Source of the DNA: an uncultured Nitrospinaceae bacterium
Lineage (GTDB): Bacteria > Nitrospinota > Nitrospinia > Nitrospinales > VA-1
Assembly: GCA_938073925.1 (NCBI GenBank)
Contig: CALJGH010000085.1
Coordinates: 1-5,636, forward strand
Direction: 5' to 3'
Length of the DNA: 5,636 nucleotides
Below are positions 5,299 through 5,636 of the stretch, one piece after another (position 1 is the first letter of the stretch; every line of letters begins with the position of its first letter). The position numbers were made by a program, and so were the translations under genes. The notes beneath the pieces were generated by a model that worked only from the letters and a program-made list of their open reading frames with translations, ran no database searches and was not told the origin of the DNA.

Positions 5299-5636
5299 AT
5301 GAAGATCGAAATTGAAGATGTTGATTCCTGTAATAAGAAAATTAAATTTGTAGTTCCTCATCAGGATTACAAAAAGGAAGTGGACAAGTACTATCAGAAG
5401 CTGGGGAGACAGGTTAAAGTCCCGGGTTTTCGTAAAGGTAAAGTTCCTGCCTCTCTGTTAGAAAAGCAGTTTGGTCCTGATGTTAAAAAAGAGGTGTTGA
5501 GCAACCTCATCAGTGATCGTCTGAATCAGGCTATCGCTGAAAAAGAATTACGTGCCATTGGCCAACCGCATCTTTTGGAAGTCAATGCAGAGGAAGGTAC
5601 CGATATTTCTGTGTCCGCTTCGCTGGAAGTGCTGCC
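5299..5636 (+). CDS. tig: Trigger factor, N-terminal part
   Basis: These are the first 112 codons of a gene that runs off the right edge. Trigger factor is the ribosome-bound chaperone and prolyl isomerase that meets nascent chains at the exit tunnel. The ribosome-docking signature is VPGFRKGKVP at about residues 45-54 (family GFRxGxxP). Residues 1-112 correspond to the ribosome-binding domain; the PPIase and C-terminal arms lie beyond the window. The start at ATG 5299 has GGA 5 bases upstream and gives the usual short N-terminus. A 10-base palindrome (TGATTAATCA, 5271-5280) lies just upstream and might be an operator. In many bacteria tig is followed by clpP and clpX; that cannot be checked here. 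Confidence 0.95.
   Translation, partial: MKIEIEDVDSCNKKIKFVVPHQDYKKEVDKYYQKLGRQVKVPGFRKGKVPASLLEKQFGPDVKKEVLSNLISDRLNQAIAEKELRAIGQPHLLEVNAEEGTDISVSASLEVL

Overview
The window looks like chromosomal DNA of an AT-rich Gram-negative bacterium. An outer-membrane two-partner-secretion transporter implies an outer membrane. A tRNA-Leu directly followed by the trigger factor gene is an arrangement I associate with deltaproteobacteria and related lineages (SAR324, Nitrospinota). The lineage is an inference from a few features and is not firm.

Layout. (1) Bases 1-303, minus strand: N-terminus of a ShlB/FhaC-type transporter with signal peptide. A clear sigma-54 (-24/-12) promoter at 585-600 drives it through a leader of about 270 nt. 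(2) Bases 831-1091, minus strand: a short conserved-looking gene whose frame is cut by one TAA codon, although the frame and apparent homology continue on both sides; a strong stem-loop lies beyond its end. (3) Bases 1269-4592, plus strand: a tight three-gene operon. It holds an enlarged phosphohexomutase (GlmM/ManB superfamily, 679 aa), a left-handed beta-helix acyltransferase resembling only the acetyltransferase half of GlmU, and an acidic 167-aa protein built from two copies of one motif. (4) Bases 4593-5098: mostly non-coding, but with a well-supported 29-codon minus-strand ORF with an ideal Shine-Dalgarno, followed by a long inverted repeat. (5) Bases 5099-5180: tRNA-Leu(UAG). (6) Bases 5299-5636: start of trigger factor (tig), running off the window.

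How the genes may work together. The mutase and the acyltransferase match two of the chemical steps on the route to UDP-GlcNAc or a related NDP-amino sugar: isomerisation of the hexosamine phosphate and N-acetylation of the 1-phosphate. The nucleotidyltransferase half of GlmU is absent from the window and must come from elsewhere if this is the pathway. The third protein is translationally linked to them and has no function I can recognise. The transporter, its sigma-54 promoter and the tRNA-tig block appear to be independent units.

Nothing here is a defence system, mobile element or CRISPR array. The observations most worth following up are the interrupted small gene, the 29-aa ORF with its hairpin, the unusual mutase and half-GlmU pair, and the duplicated acidic protein.
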